The translations under genes and the position numbers were made by a program. Positions 36,708 to 46,361 of a stretch of 64,000 nt of DNA are shown piece after piece. The notes under the pieces are model-generated. The model saw only the letters and a program-made list of their open reading frames with translations. It made no database searches and was not told the origin of the DNA. This DNA comes from Armatimonadota bacterium (GTDB taxonomy: Bacteria > Bacteroidota > Ignavibacteria > OLB7), in contig JADZEY010000051.1 of assembly GCA_020850315.1 (NCBI GenBank), positions 34,423 through 98,422 on the forward strand. Reading direction: 5' to 3'. Position 1 is the first letter of the stretch, and the number at the start of each line of letters is the position of its first letter.

Positions 36708-38120
36708 ATGGCCACAACATCGCAGCCACAGACACCGCGCCGCCCTATCGGCGGCTTCCGATTCTTTCTGCTGACAGGGTTGGCTACCCTAGTGGTAGCT
36801 GTTGGCGGGGGGCTGCTTCTTAGCAGCATTATTGAGCGAAAAGAGGAAGCGAAAAACCCATTTTATCGGGTGGTGGACTTAAACGATAGCATTGATGACC
36901 CAGCAATCTGGGGGAAGAACTTCCCACTTCAGTACGATGACTATCGGAAGACCGTTGACCAAATCCGCACCCGCTATGGCGGAAGCGAAGCACTTCCCCA
37001 CACTCCCACCCTGGCCGATCCGCGCTCGGTTGTGGCGCAATCAAAATTGCAAGAAGACCCACGGCTGATAACGATGTGGGCTGGTTATGCCTTCAGCAAA
37101 GATTTCCGTGAAGAGCGCGGCCATGCGTTCATGCTGGAGGATCAGATTTTTACTGAACGGCAAAATGTAGCGAAGCAGCCAGGCACCTGTCTGCACTGCC
37201 ATGCCTCGGTGTATCTCCCCTATAAACGGGCTGGTGGTGGAGACCTGATCAAAGGGTTTGAGGTCTTGAACAGTCGGCCATACAGCGAGGTTAAACGTTT
37301 GGTTCAACACCCCGTGGCCTGCATTGATTGCCACGACCCAGCAACCATGCAACTGCGGGTTACACGCCCAGGGTTTATCGAAGGCATTCAAGCATTGAAG
37401 GCTTCGCAGGGGGTGCAGAATTACAACGTAAACACCATGGCCACACGCCAAGAATTGCGCAGCTATGTTTGCGGCCAGTGCCATGTTGAGTACTATTTCA
37501 AGGGTCCGGAAAAACGCCTTGTGTACCCATGGTTCAAAGGGCTGCAAGCCGATAGCATCCTTGCCTACTATGAGTCGGTTGGCTTCAAGGACTGGACGCA
37601 TTCGTTGACCGGCACGCCAGCCTTAAAGGCACAACACCCTGAGTTCGAATTATACAGCCAGGGGATCCATGCGCGCAGCGGTGTTGCCTGTGCCGATTGC
37701 CATATGCCGTACAAGCGGGAAGGGGCGATGAAAATCAGCGATCACCACATCCGTAGCCCGTTGCTGAATTTGAATAAATCGTGCCAGACCTGCCACCGCT
37801 GGTCGGAAGATGAGTTGAAAGCGCGCGTGGAGACAATCCAAGATCGGCACTTCCAATTGCGGAACCTTGCAATGGACGCGCTGATGGATCTAATCAACGA
37901 AATGCGCAACGAACGCGCCGCCGACAGCAGCAGCCAACGGCTTGTTGCCGCGCAAAATTTCCAACGGAAAGCACAGTTCTTGCTGGATTTTGTGGAAGCT
38001 GAAAATTCTACTGGATTCCATGCTCCGCAGGAAGCCGCACGCATCTTGGGCCAATCCATTGATTACGTCCGCAAGGGGCAGATGGCATTACGGGCTGCCG
38101 CCGCAGCATCAGTACAGTGA
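36708..38120 (+). CDS. nrfA: Ammonia-forming cytochrome c nitrite reductase NrfA (CXXCH active-site variant)
   Basis: five CxxCH (CLHCH, CIDCH, CGQCH, CADCH, CQTCH); YVCGQCHVEYYFKG, QHPEFELYSQGIHARSGVACADCHMPYKREG. Confidence 0.93.
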   Translation: MATTSQPQTPRRPIGGFRFFLLTGLATLVVAVGGGLLLSSIIERKEEAKNPFYRVVDLNDSIDDPAIWGKNFPLQYDDYRKTVDQIRTRYGGSEALPHTPTLADPRSVVAQSKLQEDPRLITMWAGYAFSKDFREERGHAFMLEDQIFTERQNVAKQPGTCLHCHASVYLPYKRAGGGDLIKGFEVLNSRPYSEVKRLVQHPVACIDCHDPATMQLRVTRPGFIEGIQALKASQGVQNYNVNTMATRQELRSYVCGQCHVEYYFKGPEKRLVYPWFKGLQADSILAYYESVGFKDWTHSLTGTPALKAQHPEFELYSQGIHARSGVACADCHMPYKREGAMKISDHHIRSPLLNLNKSCQTCHRWSEDELKARVETIQDRHFQLRNLAMDALMDLINEMRNERAADSSSQRLVAAQNFQRKAQFLLDFVEAENSTGFHAPQEAARILGQSIDYVRKGQMALRAAAAASVQ

Positions 38121-38168
38121 TAAGCATATCAGCATCGTTGCTTGCTTGTTATCCTTTTTCCGAACACC

Positions 38169-39539
38169 ATGAAAACCAACCCAATAAGCCGCGAACTGGC
38201 CGACCGTTACGACATCCCCGGGCCGCGCTACACCTCCTATCCAACTGCCCCGCATTTCCAACCGTGGGGCAGCAAGGATTGGCTGGATGCTTTGACAGAA
38301 AACGAGCGGTACTCCCAGCGTCCGCTGTCGCTCTATTTCCACCTTCCATTCTGCCCAACCCTTTGCCTGTACTGCGGCTGCAACGTTGTTATCACCAAGG
38401 ATAGGAAACGAGTTGGCCGATATGTGGAGTATCTGATGCGGGAGATGGAGATGTTCCAATCGCTGATCCCAACAAAACGGGGGGTGAAGCAGGTTCACTG
38501 GGGTGGGGGATCGCCAACATGGCTGACCCCCTACGAAATCCGCAAGCTGGCCGAGAAGATATGGTGCAATTTCAACCTTTCGCGAACCGCAGAAATTTCC
38601 GTTGAAGTTGATCCCCGCCGATTGACCGAGGAACATGTTGCGGCCTTCTGTGATGTCGGGTTCAACCGGATCAGCTTGGGGGTGCAAGATTTTGACCCCG
38701 GAGTGCAGCAAGCAGTCAGAAGGTTGCAAACCGAGCAGGAGACGATCAACGCTTTGGAGTGGTTCCGGCAGCGTGGGGTGCGTAGTGTGAACATTGATCT
38801 GATCTACGGGTTGCCGGGGCAAACTGTGGAAAGTTTCCACCGCACGCTGAACCGCGTGATTGAGCTTCGGCCCAACCGTATTGCGGTGTTCAACTTCGCT
38901 TACCTTCCCACCATGAAACCCCACCACCGCGCCATTGATGCGGCCGCGCTTCCCGAGCGGACAACCAAGCTGATGATGCAGGAGGACATCATTGCAACGC
39001 TGACCGATGCCGGCTACCGGTACATTGGCATGGATCACTTCGCGCTTCCCGACGACGAATTAGCGCTGGCGCAGCAGGAAGGACGGCTGCACCGGAACTT
39101 CCAGGGATATACCACCGGAGCCGAGTGTGACCTGATAGGGTTTGGCATGACCAGCATCAGCAGCCTTGACCGCGCTTACGCCCAAAACCTGAAAGAACTG
39201 CCGGAGTACGAAGCCGCGATTGACCGTGGCGAGCTTCCCGCATCGCGCGGATTGCGCCTAAACGACGATGATTATTTGCGGCGGCATATCATCAACGAGC
39301 TGATGTGCAACCTCCATCTTTCCATCCCCCAAGTTGAAAAAGATTTTGAGGTGGATTTCTTCAAATACTTCCCCGATGTGGAGGAGCAATTGACCCCGCT
39401 GGTGATGGATGGCCTGGTGAAATTCGACCCCGACTCCATTGATGTCACCGAGCCGGGGCGGCTGTTTCTGCGGAACATCGCCATGCAGTTCGATGCCTAC
39501 CTGGGGGCCAACAATGCGGTGTTCAGCAGAACGGTGTGA
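38169..39539 (+). CDS. hemN: Oxygen-independent coproporphyrinogen III oxidase (radical SAM)
   Basis: GPRYTSYPTAPHF, YFHLPFCPTLCLYCGCNVVITKD, GLPGQTVESFHRTL, YIGMDHFALPDDELA. Confidence 0.95.
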   Translation: MKTNPISRELADRYDIPGPRYTSYPTAPHFQPWGSKDWLDALTENERYSQRPLSLYFHLPFCPTLCLYCGCNVVITKDRKRVGRYVEYLMREMEMFQSLIPTKRGVKQVHWGGGSPTWLTPYEIRKLAEKIWCNFNLSRTAEISVEVDPRRLTEEHVAAFCDVGFNRISLGVQDFDPGVQQAVRRLQTEQETINALEWFRQRGVRSVNIDLIYGLPGQTVESFHRTLNRVIELRPNRIAVFNFAYLPTMKPHHRAIDAAALPERTTKLMMQEDIIATLTDAGYRYIGMDHFALPDDELALAQQEGRLHRNFQGYTTGAECDLIGFGMTSISSLDRAYAQNLKELPEYEAAIDRGELPASRGLRLNDDDYLRRHIINELMCNLHLSIPQVEKDFEVDFFKYFPDVEEQLTPLVMDGLVKFDPDSIDVTEPGRLFLRNIAMQFDAYLGANNAVFSRTV

Positions 39540-39628
39540 AGACGGCAGCCGCCTGAATCACACGTGGTTGCTGGAAGCACAAAATGGAGGGGGGCACGCA
39601 GCAGAGATGGAACGATAGTGAGTAACTG

Positions 39629-39819
39629 ACCTTACGCACCTGCCCTCGTTCGCTGCCAGCCCTCACCCCGGCCCTCTCCCAAACAAGTGATGCTACTGCT
39701 TCCACTTCATTGGTCGGGTGAGAGAGGGAGCCAAAGCCGAAGAGAAGAAGAGCAAAGCCGAAGAGAAGAAGAGCATCGAAGCAAGCCACCGAGCCGGCAA
39801 GTCTTTATCTGCGTAAGGT
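39629..39819. mobile_element. MITE-like element copy B (191 bp, inverted relative to copy A, with an internal 21-bp duplication)
   Basis: ACCTTACGCA ... TGCGTAAGGT ends; tandem aaagccgaagagaagaagagc x2 accounts for the length difference. Confidence 0.75.
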
Positions 39820-39823
39820 GAGC

Positions 39824-39869
39824 GAGTAAAGCAAGAGGCTTGGCAAACACCAAGCCTCTTGCTTTACTC
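39824..39869. terminator. Perfect 20-bp-stem hairpin overlapping the stop codon of the minus-strand gene
   Basis: gagtaaagcaagaggcttgg-caaaca-ccaagcctcttgctttactc. Confidence 0.8.
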
Positions 39870-41567
39870 ACCTGTCGGTTGCGCTTCGCGCACTTTTTTC
39901 TTTGGGGCTGGTGGCGGCTTGATTTTCACCACCACCAGCGCGTTGCTTACCCTTCGCGACGACGGCTTGCTCCCTTGCCGGCTGACGGTTTCGCCATCAA
40001 TCACCATGGAGGTTGATCCGCCGCCATCGAAGTTCATTGCTTGGTAGGCCCCTTGTTCAACCATAAATCGCGCAAGCTCCGAAAGGTTCATCCCGATGGT
40101 TCCGGCATCTTTGCTGCCGCTGTTGATTGCCACCAAGATCAACGTGTCGCCGTTGCGGGTGGTTCCCACGGCTGTTCGGGCAAGCAGCCCTTGCACAAAC
40201 CGAACAGCCTTCGATCCCTCCGTTTCATATTCCGGATCGGCCACGCCATCGCGAACCAGGCGGGGGGTTCCGGTAAGAAGATCGCGCACTTTTTTTTGCG
40301 GGGCTGGCCAAACCTGAAAGATCAGTTTCACCGTGTCCCCTTCCTGGATTGTTGTGAAATACTCAGCCGCCAACCCCAGCGAGATCACAAATCCGTTGTC
40401 GGGAATTTCCACAGCACCAGTATCCACCGCCACCACTTGCAGCCGCATGGTGTCGCCAACGGAAGGGGGGGGAATCGGGTTCCGTTTGCGGCGCGGCTTC
40501 AGCGGTTGCAGCGCAATTTTCAGCATCGGATGTTCGCGGTCTTCGCGGAGTTTTGCGGCGCGCCAGGTTGCGATGATTCCGGCGGTGTCAATCAGTGGTG
40601 TTTCGGTTTCATCCCCGCTTTCGGCGGCCACTTGGTTGGCCAGAACTTCGGCAATAATTGCGCTGTCGGTTTTGCGGCTTCCGCGTGGGATCGAATCGCC
40701 GTAGAAGCGGTTGTAGGCCACCAGTCCATCTTCCCCGCCGCGCGCGTTCACCGCCCCGATTGGCGTTTGGCGATATTTCCAAAGCAACGTGCCGCGTAGC
40801 TGAACCCGTTCAAATCCAACCGTTCCGTCGTCGTACATCAGCAGCGAGGACCACGCCTTGTAGCCAGCCGTCTCAATCACTTCGCCGTTGGTGATGGTTG
40901 CGCCGATTGGTGAGTTGTAGGTGGCTTTCCAGAAGCTGGCGTTGGTTGCGGCAACCACCGTATCCTCCAACAAGCTGTCGGCCATTTCAAAAATGTCCGA
41001 TACCTTTTGCAGTCCATCGAACCGTTCGTGGGCTTTTACCGTGCGCAGCCGTGCGTTGGCGTGCAAGGCTGCTTTCACCACGTGGGCAATGTGTCCGCCG
41101 GAGGTGCGCATCCACTGGTAGGTTACTCCATCGGCAAGCTGCTCGGTAACCACCGAGTCCGCCGCAACCGACCTCAGCTTTGGCGCGGCTGGTGGTGTGG
41201 CCGCTGCCGAGCGGCGTTTCCGTTTGGGGCCGTATTTTTTTTTCTGCCGTGATGTTCCTTTCCCCTTCAGGCTTTTTTTCCGTTTTTGTGTTGTCCCTTT
41301 TGCGCTTCCTTTCCGTTTGGTTGATTTCTGCGCTGTTGGAATCCCCCCGCCCCGCCGCTCTTGAATCGGCGGGATGGGAATCGTTGTGCTGATTGGCCCC
41401 GCTGATGCAAAGGAGAAATCTGCGTGGCGCACCAGGGCATTGAGGGTATCAACAGCAAGCAACGGCTGTTGGGTTTCGGCACACACCTCACCTCCCCCGG
41501 GCACTGCCATTGCCAGTATCAGCAACGTGAGCAGCGCAGCCAAGCGGGAACCAATGTGAGCCGTCAT
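39864..41567 (-). CDS. Secreted phosphodiester glycosidase family protein (NAGPA domain) with very basic linker
   Basis: signal MTAHIGSRLAALLTLLILAMAVPGGGEVCA; VVAATNASFW, RTAVGTTRNGDTLILVAINSGSKDAGTIGMNLSELARFMVEQGAYQAMNFDGGGSTSMVIDG. Confidence 0.88.
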   Translation of the reverse strand: MTAHIGSRLAALLTLLILAMAVPGGGEVCAETQQPLLAVDTLNALVRHADFSFASAGPISTTIPIPPIQERRGGGIPTAQKSTKRKGSAKGTTQKRKKSLKGKGTSRQKKKYGPKRKRRSAAATPPAAPKLRSVAADSVVTEQLADGVTYQWMRTSGGHIAHVVKAALHANARLRTVKAHERFDGLQKVSDIFEMADSLLEDTVVAATNASFWKATYNSPIGATITNGEVIETAGYKAWSSLLMYDDGTVGFERVQLRGTLLWKYRQTPIGAVNARGGEDGLVAYNRFYGDSIPRGSRKTDSAIIAEVLANQVAAESGDETETPLIDTAGIIATWRAAKLREDREHPMLKIALQPLKPRRKRNPIPPPSVGDTMRLQVVAVDTGAVEIPDNGFVISLGLAAEYFTTIQEGDTVKLIFQVWPAPQKKVRDLLTGTPRLVRDGVADPEYETEGSKAVRFVQGLLARTAVGTTRNGDTLILVAINSGSKDAGTIGMNLSELARFMVEQGAYQAMNFDGGGSTSMVIDGETVSRQGSKPSSRRVSNALVVVKIKPPPAPKKKVREAQPTGE

Positions 41568-41686
41568 CAAGCGGGAGGGAGTAGGAATGGTTGAATGGAA
41601 CAAAGGGTGATGGAGGCTGGCAGCGGAGCAGTGTGTGGGAAACTGGCAAACGGGAAACAGAGCCACGGGCGCGCAACCGGGAAAAA

Positions 41687-42109
41687 TTATTCTTCCCCGA
41701 ACGATTGTGGCTCCCAGCCTTCCCCTTCGCAGGGGAGGTAGCGTTCGCTGACGTGTTCGTCAAGTTTGGTGCAATGCAGTCCATCGGGGTTGAAGAAACG
41801 GCAGCTTGAGCAGAGCGTTTCCTCGATGATCTGGCGGCTGGATTGGCGGAAGTTGTTGTACTGCACCTGGGCGGGGAAGACCACAAACCCGTAGATGCCA
41901 GCAATCGTGATCCACCACCATTCGCTGTAATCCACGCGGTCGTACAGCAGCAGCGCGGCGGCGATGGTGATCACCAACCGAAGCATGGCATACCAGACAA
42001 TCGAGCCGAACGTTGGGCGGTCGCTTGCCCCCCGCTTGCCGGAAACGTCGGGCCGATCCTCGGTTGGGTCGGCGTGGAATGGTCGGTATGAAGTTCCTTT
42101 GCGAATCAC
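41687..42109 (-). CDS. Membrane protein with C-terminal four-Cys cluster
   Basis: two TM segments, then LCSSCRFFNPDGLHCTKLDEHVSERYLPCEGEGWEP. Confidence 0.65.
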   Translation of the reverse strand: MIRKGTSYRPFHADPTEDRPDVSGKRGASDRPTFGSIVWYAMLRLVITIAAALLLYDRVDYSEWWWITIAGIYGFVVFPAQVQYNNFRQSSRQIIEETLCSSCRFFNPDGLHCTKLDEHVSERYLPCEGEGWEPQSFGEE

Positions 42110-42401
42110 TGCGTTGCTACATTAAGCACAAAACGGCGATTGAGAAATACCACTATGAATGCCACGCAAGCTGCGAAACTGCTGTGGACTGGTGCTTCAA
42201 TGTGGGGCGATATTACGGCATCCGTTCCTTTCAAGCAAGGGTGGAAGTGGTGGGATGACGTTTTTCTTCCGACGGTGCGTGTTGGCTCCCTCTATTTTTT
42301 TTCAGCCGCCTCGTCTGTTGGGCTGTTGCACACTATGTTGTGCCAAGTAATAGATACTTTGCGCCCAGTCATCTACACAGCACCAAACGCACCGAACAGC
42401 C

Positions 42402-43490
42402 ATGACCATTCTCCCCGAATCCGAAGATCACTTCCATCAGCTTTCCGAAACAGGGGGGTATGAATGGAGTTACTTCGATGGAGTAAGCCACGATGCGGAG
42501 TGGGGTTTTGTGGCAATGTGGTTCCGTGGTGTGCCGATGTCGCCGTGGTATTCCGCTGCGGTGGAGCGTGCGTTGCGCCGGGGGCAGACGTTGCCGCCGC
42601 TGGATCACTGCGCTTTTCATTTTGCCCTGTACCATCGTGGCAAGCGGATCTACTCTGCGCTGCATGAGCGTGATGGCCAAGCGTTCCACACTGACCACCG
42701 CACTCCGGATGCTCGCTTGCTGAATAACGCCCTGTATTCCAACGCGGTTCCCGCTGGCGGAACCCACTACGCCATTTCGGTTGATACTGAGTTCCCACGC
42801 CAAACCAGCCGAGTGGTTGGCGAGATCGCCATCCGCTCCGAGCGGCAAGATCTGAAACCACTGTTGGAGGGCCAGCCGCACCGCCCCGATGAACAGCACT
42901 TCTGGGTTCCGGCAGCGGTTGCCGGGAATTTCACTGCCGACTTGGGGTTGTGGCGGTTTGCTGGCGGAACCAAGCGAATCTCCTTTGCTGGCCGTGCCTA
43001 CCACGACCGGCATTTCGGCACCTCACCGTTCCATCGGCTTCCTGGAATTTGGTTGTGGGGGCGGGTGCATTCTGGGGATCACACGTTCATCTATTTCAGT
43101 TCTGGCAAGGGGGAACATCAATTCCAGCGCGCTGTGCTGGTAGAGAAGGGAGCGATTGTGGCTCACAGCAGCAACATGAAGTTGGAGCAATCCGCTCCGA
43201 AAAAGAAGCACTGGGGAATTGACCACGCTGGCATTCTGCAAGGAGCAAGCAAGGAGGTAGAGTTTACCGTGACCCCGTTGTGCTGCGTGGATGCTGGACC
43301 GTTGTCTCACCGCTCAATTCAATCAATCGCTGTTCGTCAGCAGGGTGCGCAGCAAGGGATTGCAGGAATTGGGATTGGTGAGGTTCTGCGCCCCAGCAGA
43401 GGAAGTGTTGGCTGGATTCGCCCGTTCGTTAAATTTAGGGCGAGAAAAATGCGGGGGAGGAGAGTTGTGAAGGAAGCACTTAGTCCTTAG
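42402..43490 (+). CDS. Hydroxyneurosporene synthase/CrtC (carotenoid 1,2-hydratase)-like lipocalin-fold protein
   Basis: YEWSYFDGVSHDAEWGFVAMWFRGVPMSPWY, SFAGRAYHDRHFGTSPFHRLPGIWLWGRVH. Confidence 0.75.
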   Translation: MTILPESEDHFHQLSETGGYEWSYFDGVSHDAEWGFVAMWFRGVPMSPWYSAAVERALRRGQTLPPLDHCAFHFALYHRGKRIYSALHERDGQAFHTDHRTPDARLLNNALYSNAVPAGGTHYAISVDTEFPRQTSRVVGEIAIRSERQDLKPLLEGQPHRPDEQHFWVPAAVAGNFTADLGLWRFAGGTKRISFAGRAYHDRHFGTSPFHRLPGIWLWGRVHSGDHTFIYFSSGKGEHQFQRAVLVEKGAIVAHSSNMKLEQSAPKKKHWGIDHAGILQGASKEVEFTVTPLCCVDAGPLSHRSIQSIAVRQQGAQQGIAGIGIGEVLRPSRGSVGWIRPFVKFRARKMRGRRVVKEALSP

Positions 43491-43525
43491 CGAAGAGGGC
43501 ATTTTTCATCTTTCATCATCCTTGG

Positions 43526-43590
43526 TTCGACACCCGACATCCAACATTCGGTATTCATTCGATCTTCTCATCCAAAACCCGATTTCCGAC
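43526..43590 (+). repeat. Degenerate heptad leader upstream of mutL
   Basis: acccgacatccaacattcggtattcattcgatcttctcatccaaaacccgatttccgacATG. Confidence 0.5.
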
Positions 43591-45522
43591 ATGCCCATTA
43601 TCCACAGACTGCCCGAATCGTTAGCAAATAAAATCGCCGCTGGTGAGGTTGTTCAGCGTCCAGAATCGGTGGTGAAAGAATTGGTGGAGAACAGCCTTGA
43701 CGCTGGCGGGACGGAGATTGCCGTCATCACCCGCAGTGCTGGCAAGTCACTGATCTACGTTTCCGATAACGGCAAAGGAATGGCCGAGGAAGATGCCATA
43801 GTTGCGTTTGAACGCCACGCCACCAGTAAAATTTCCACCCAGGATGACCTTGACCGAATTATGACGCTTGGATTCCGTGGCGAGGCATTGGCCGCAATCG
43901 CTGCGGTTGCGCAAGTGGAGCTGAAAACCCGCCAGGCCGGCGAAGAACTTGGCACACTGGTGCGGGTGGAAAACGGGAAGGTGATGGAGCTATCCAAAAC
44001 CGCCTGCGAGCGCGGAACCAGCATCGCCATTAAGAACCTTTTTTTCTCCGTTCCGGCGCGGCGCAAGTTTATGAAGTCGAACGCCACCGAGTTTAAGCAT
44101 ACCGTCGAGACGATGCAGCGGTTCGCGCTCTGCTATCCGCATGTCTCCTTTGCCCTTAGCGACGACGACACCATTGCCTTGAACGTAAAACCGAGCGGTT
44201 TGGAGGATCGCATCCGTGCTATCTACAACCAGGAGATGCTGAACGCATTGCTTCCGTTCGAGGCATCGGGCGATGGGATCACGATCACCGGATACATCGG
44301 CAGGCCAAACTTTGCGCGGAAGTCGAAAAGCGACCAGTACATGTTCTTGAACGGGCGGTACATCAGCAGCCGGTTGCTATCGCACGCGATTTTTACCGGC
44401 TACGAGCATCTGATGGATGCCCAAAGCTATCCCCCGTATGTTCTGTATTTGGAGATTGATCCCGAGCGGGTTGATGTGAACGTGCATCCCACAAAATCGG
44501 AGGTGAAGTTCGACGACGAGAACGGCATTTACCAGATGCTTCAGCAGGGAACACGCCGGGCGTTAAGTAACCACAACCTTGTTCCGGCCATGACCATGCC
44601 CCCACAAGAAACTGGCGAAGGGGTGCTGGCCGCGCTCCGGTTTGCATTGCCAACCCACGACCGCGCCGAGCCGTTCCGCACCGTACCCGCTTCCCCTTCC
44701 CCTTCCGGCATCTCACCTTCTGGTACATCGGCAAGCGGATCAACGGGAAACTGGCGCGACCCACAACCACCAATGCCGAACAGAAATCGGGAGGCGACGG
44801 CTGGGGTTGGAAAGGATGTGTTGGAGCAGTTGTTTGGCAACCCAAACTATGCCACTACACCAACCCAATCCACAACGCAGGTTCCCGGCAGCGAAGCGGG
44901 GGTGACGTTCCAGCAACAGGTGCGTTCGGTGGAGGATGCCGAGCATGAGCATCGCTTGGGATTGTGGCAGATTCACAACAAGTATATCCTCTCGCAAATC
45001 CGCTCCGGTTTGATGATTGTTGACCAGCACGTTGCCCACGAGCGCATCCTGTACGAACGTGCCGTAAAAAGCATGGAAGCTGCCATGCCGATGTCGCAGC
45101 AGTTGCTGTTCCCGCTGGAGCTTGCCACCAACCCAGCGGAGTTTGCACTAATCCGCGAGCTTCGCAATGATCTTACGGGATTAGGGTTCGACATTGCGTT
45201 AGAGCGGGGAGAAAAAGTGATGATTACTGGTGTTCCGAACGATGTTCGGGCGGGTCAGGAGGCTGCAATTTTGCGGGAGTTATTGGATCAGTACGAAGAG
45301 TATCACCAGATGGGGAAGACCGACCAGCGGGATATGTTGGCGGCATCGTTTGCCTGCCGTGCGGCAATCAAGGCAGGGGATCCGTTATCGGAGCGGGAGA
45401 TGCTGGATTTAATCGAGCAGCTGTTCTCCACCACCATGCCCTACGTCTGCCCGCATGGTCGCCCAATCGTCATTCGGATTGACTTAGGGGAGCTTGACCG
45501 GAGGTTTGGGAGGACATCGTGA
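43591..45522 (+). CDS. mutL: DNA mismatch repair protein MutL (endonuclease-type)
   Basis: IHRLPESLANKIAAGEVVQRPESVVKELVENSLDAG, GFRGEALAAI; C-terminal DQHVAHERILYE, FACRAAIKAGD, CPHGRP. Confidence 0.96.
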   Translation: MPIIHRLPESLANKIAAGEVVQRPESVVKELVENSLDAGGTEIAVITRSAGKSLIYVSDNGKGMAEEDAIVAFERHATSKISTQDDLDRIMTLGFRGEALAAIAAVAQVELKTRQAGEELGTLVRVENGKVMELSKTACERGTSIAIKNLFFSVPARRKFMKSNATEFKHTVETMQRFALCYPHVSFALSDDDTIALNVKPSGLEDRIRAIYNQEMLNALLPFEASGDGITITGYIGRPNFARKSKSDQYMFLNGRYISSRLLSHAIFTGYEHLMDAQSYPPYVLYLEIDPERVDVNVHPTKSEVKFDDENGIYQMLQQGTRRALSNHNLVPAMTMPPQETGEGVLAALRFALPTHDRAEPFRTVPASPSPSGISPSGTSASGSTGNWRDPQPPMPNRNREATAGVGKDVLEQLFGNPNYATTPTQSTTQVPGSEAGVTFQQQVRSVEDAEHEHRLGLWQIHNKYILSQIRSGLMIVDQHVAHERILYERAVKSMEAAMPMSQQLLFPLELATNPAEFALIRELRNDLTGLGFDIALERGEKVMITGVPNDVRAGQEAAILRELLDQYEEYHQMGKTDQRDMLAASFACRAAIKAGDPLSEREMLDLIEQLFSTTMPYVCPHGRPIVIRIDLGELDRRFGRTS

Positions 45523-45679
45523 GGAAGTTATCGGGAGCGATAGAGTTCCCTTAAATTTTTGTTGGGTGTTGTGTCACGTTTCTGCAAATTTCTGTCACTA
45601 TACCAAGTGATAGGGTTGTCATTCGAAGCCTCCCGTTTCAACCGCGTCACCTACACACCAAGAGACAACCAACTGGAGT

Positions 45680-46225
45680 TTGGCAATGGCCTCCTCGCCC
45701 CGCCAACATGAGCCTCAGTCTGAACTATCGCAGTTCAGCTCGCAACTTGAGGATTGCATCCAAAGCATCAGAAGAATCCTTCGTAAGAAGGTGAGGGAGC
45801 GATATGTTCAAGAGGAAATTTTATCGGAAACACTGCTCACCGCATGGAAGAAGTATCAGCATGGGGAGCGTGTAGAAAATTTTAGGGGATGGTTACGGCA
45901 GATTTTGGCACTCAAGATTTTGGAGTGTTTCCGACGGGAACAAACAAAAGGGGAGGGAGGAAAGGAGCGGGAAGCATTCAATGAAGAGCAACATTCGGGA
46001 GCGGGAGCGGGAGTATATCTTGATGCCAAGATTGATTGGGAGAGGATAACGGAGGTGTTGACCAAAGAAGAGGCGGTGATTCTGTGGCGGCATTATGGAA
46101 ATGGAGAGAGTTGGGTGGAAATAGCCGAAGAGCTTGGGAAGAAGGAGCAGACGGTACGGAAGCAAGGGAACCGAGCAAAACAGAAAGTACAGAGCCATTT
46201 TCCGGAATTAGATGGCTTATACTGA
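45680..46225 (+). CDS. Sigma-70 family-like RNA polymerase sigma factor (divergent)
   Basis: EEILSETLLTAWKKYQHGERVENFRGWLRQILALKILECFRRE (region 2-like) and VILWRHYGNGESWVEIAEELGKKEQTVRKQGNRAKQKV (HTH region 4-like). Confidence 0.7.
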   Translation: MAMASSPRQHEPQSELSQFSSQLEDCIQSIRRILRKKVRERYVQEEILSETLLTAWKKYQHGERVENFRGWLRQILALKILECFRREQTKGEGGKEREAFNEEQHSGAGAGVYLDAKIDWERITEVLTKEEAVILWRHYGNGESWVEIAEELGKKEQTVRKQGNRAKQKVQSHFPELDGLY

Positions 46226-46361
46226 TACAGCAGAGACCTTGTACTCATCATCAATAAAATCGGAAGGCACTTCTTACCTGAATTGCGATCGTATTGATAG
46301 TGGGTGGTAAGAACAGGGTGATGGTAACACGTAACAAATCACTATCCACAGAGGAAAGACG

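Noticed and set aside
38109-39038. 309-aa minus-strand ORF
   Set aside because: Entirely antisense to hemN.
42140-42463. 107-aa ORF upstream of the CrtC-like gene
   Set aside because: Overlaps the CrtC-like gene start, no recognisable domain; could be leader RNA but no support.
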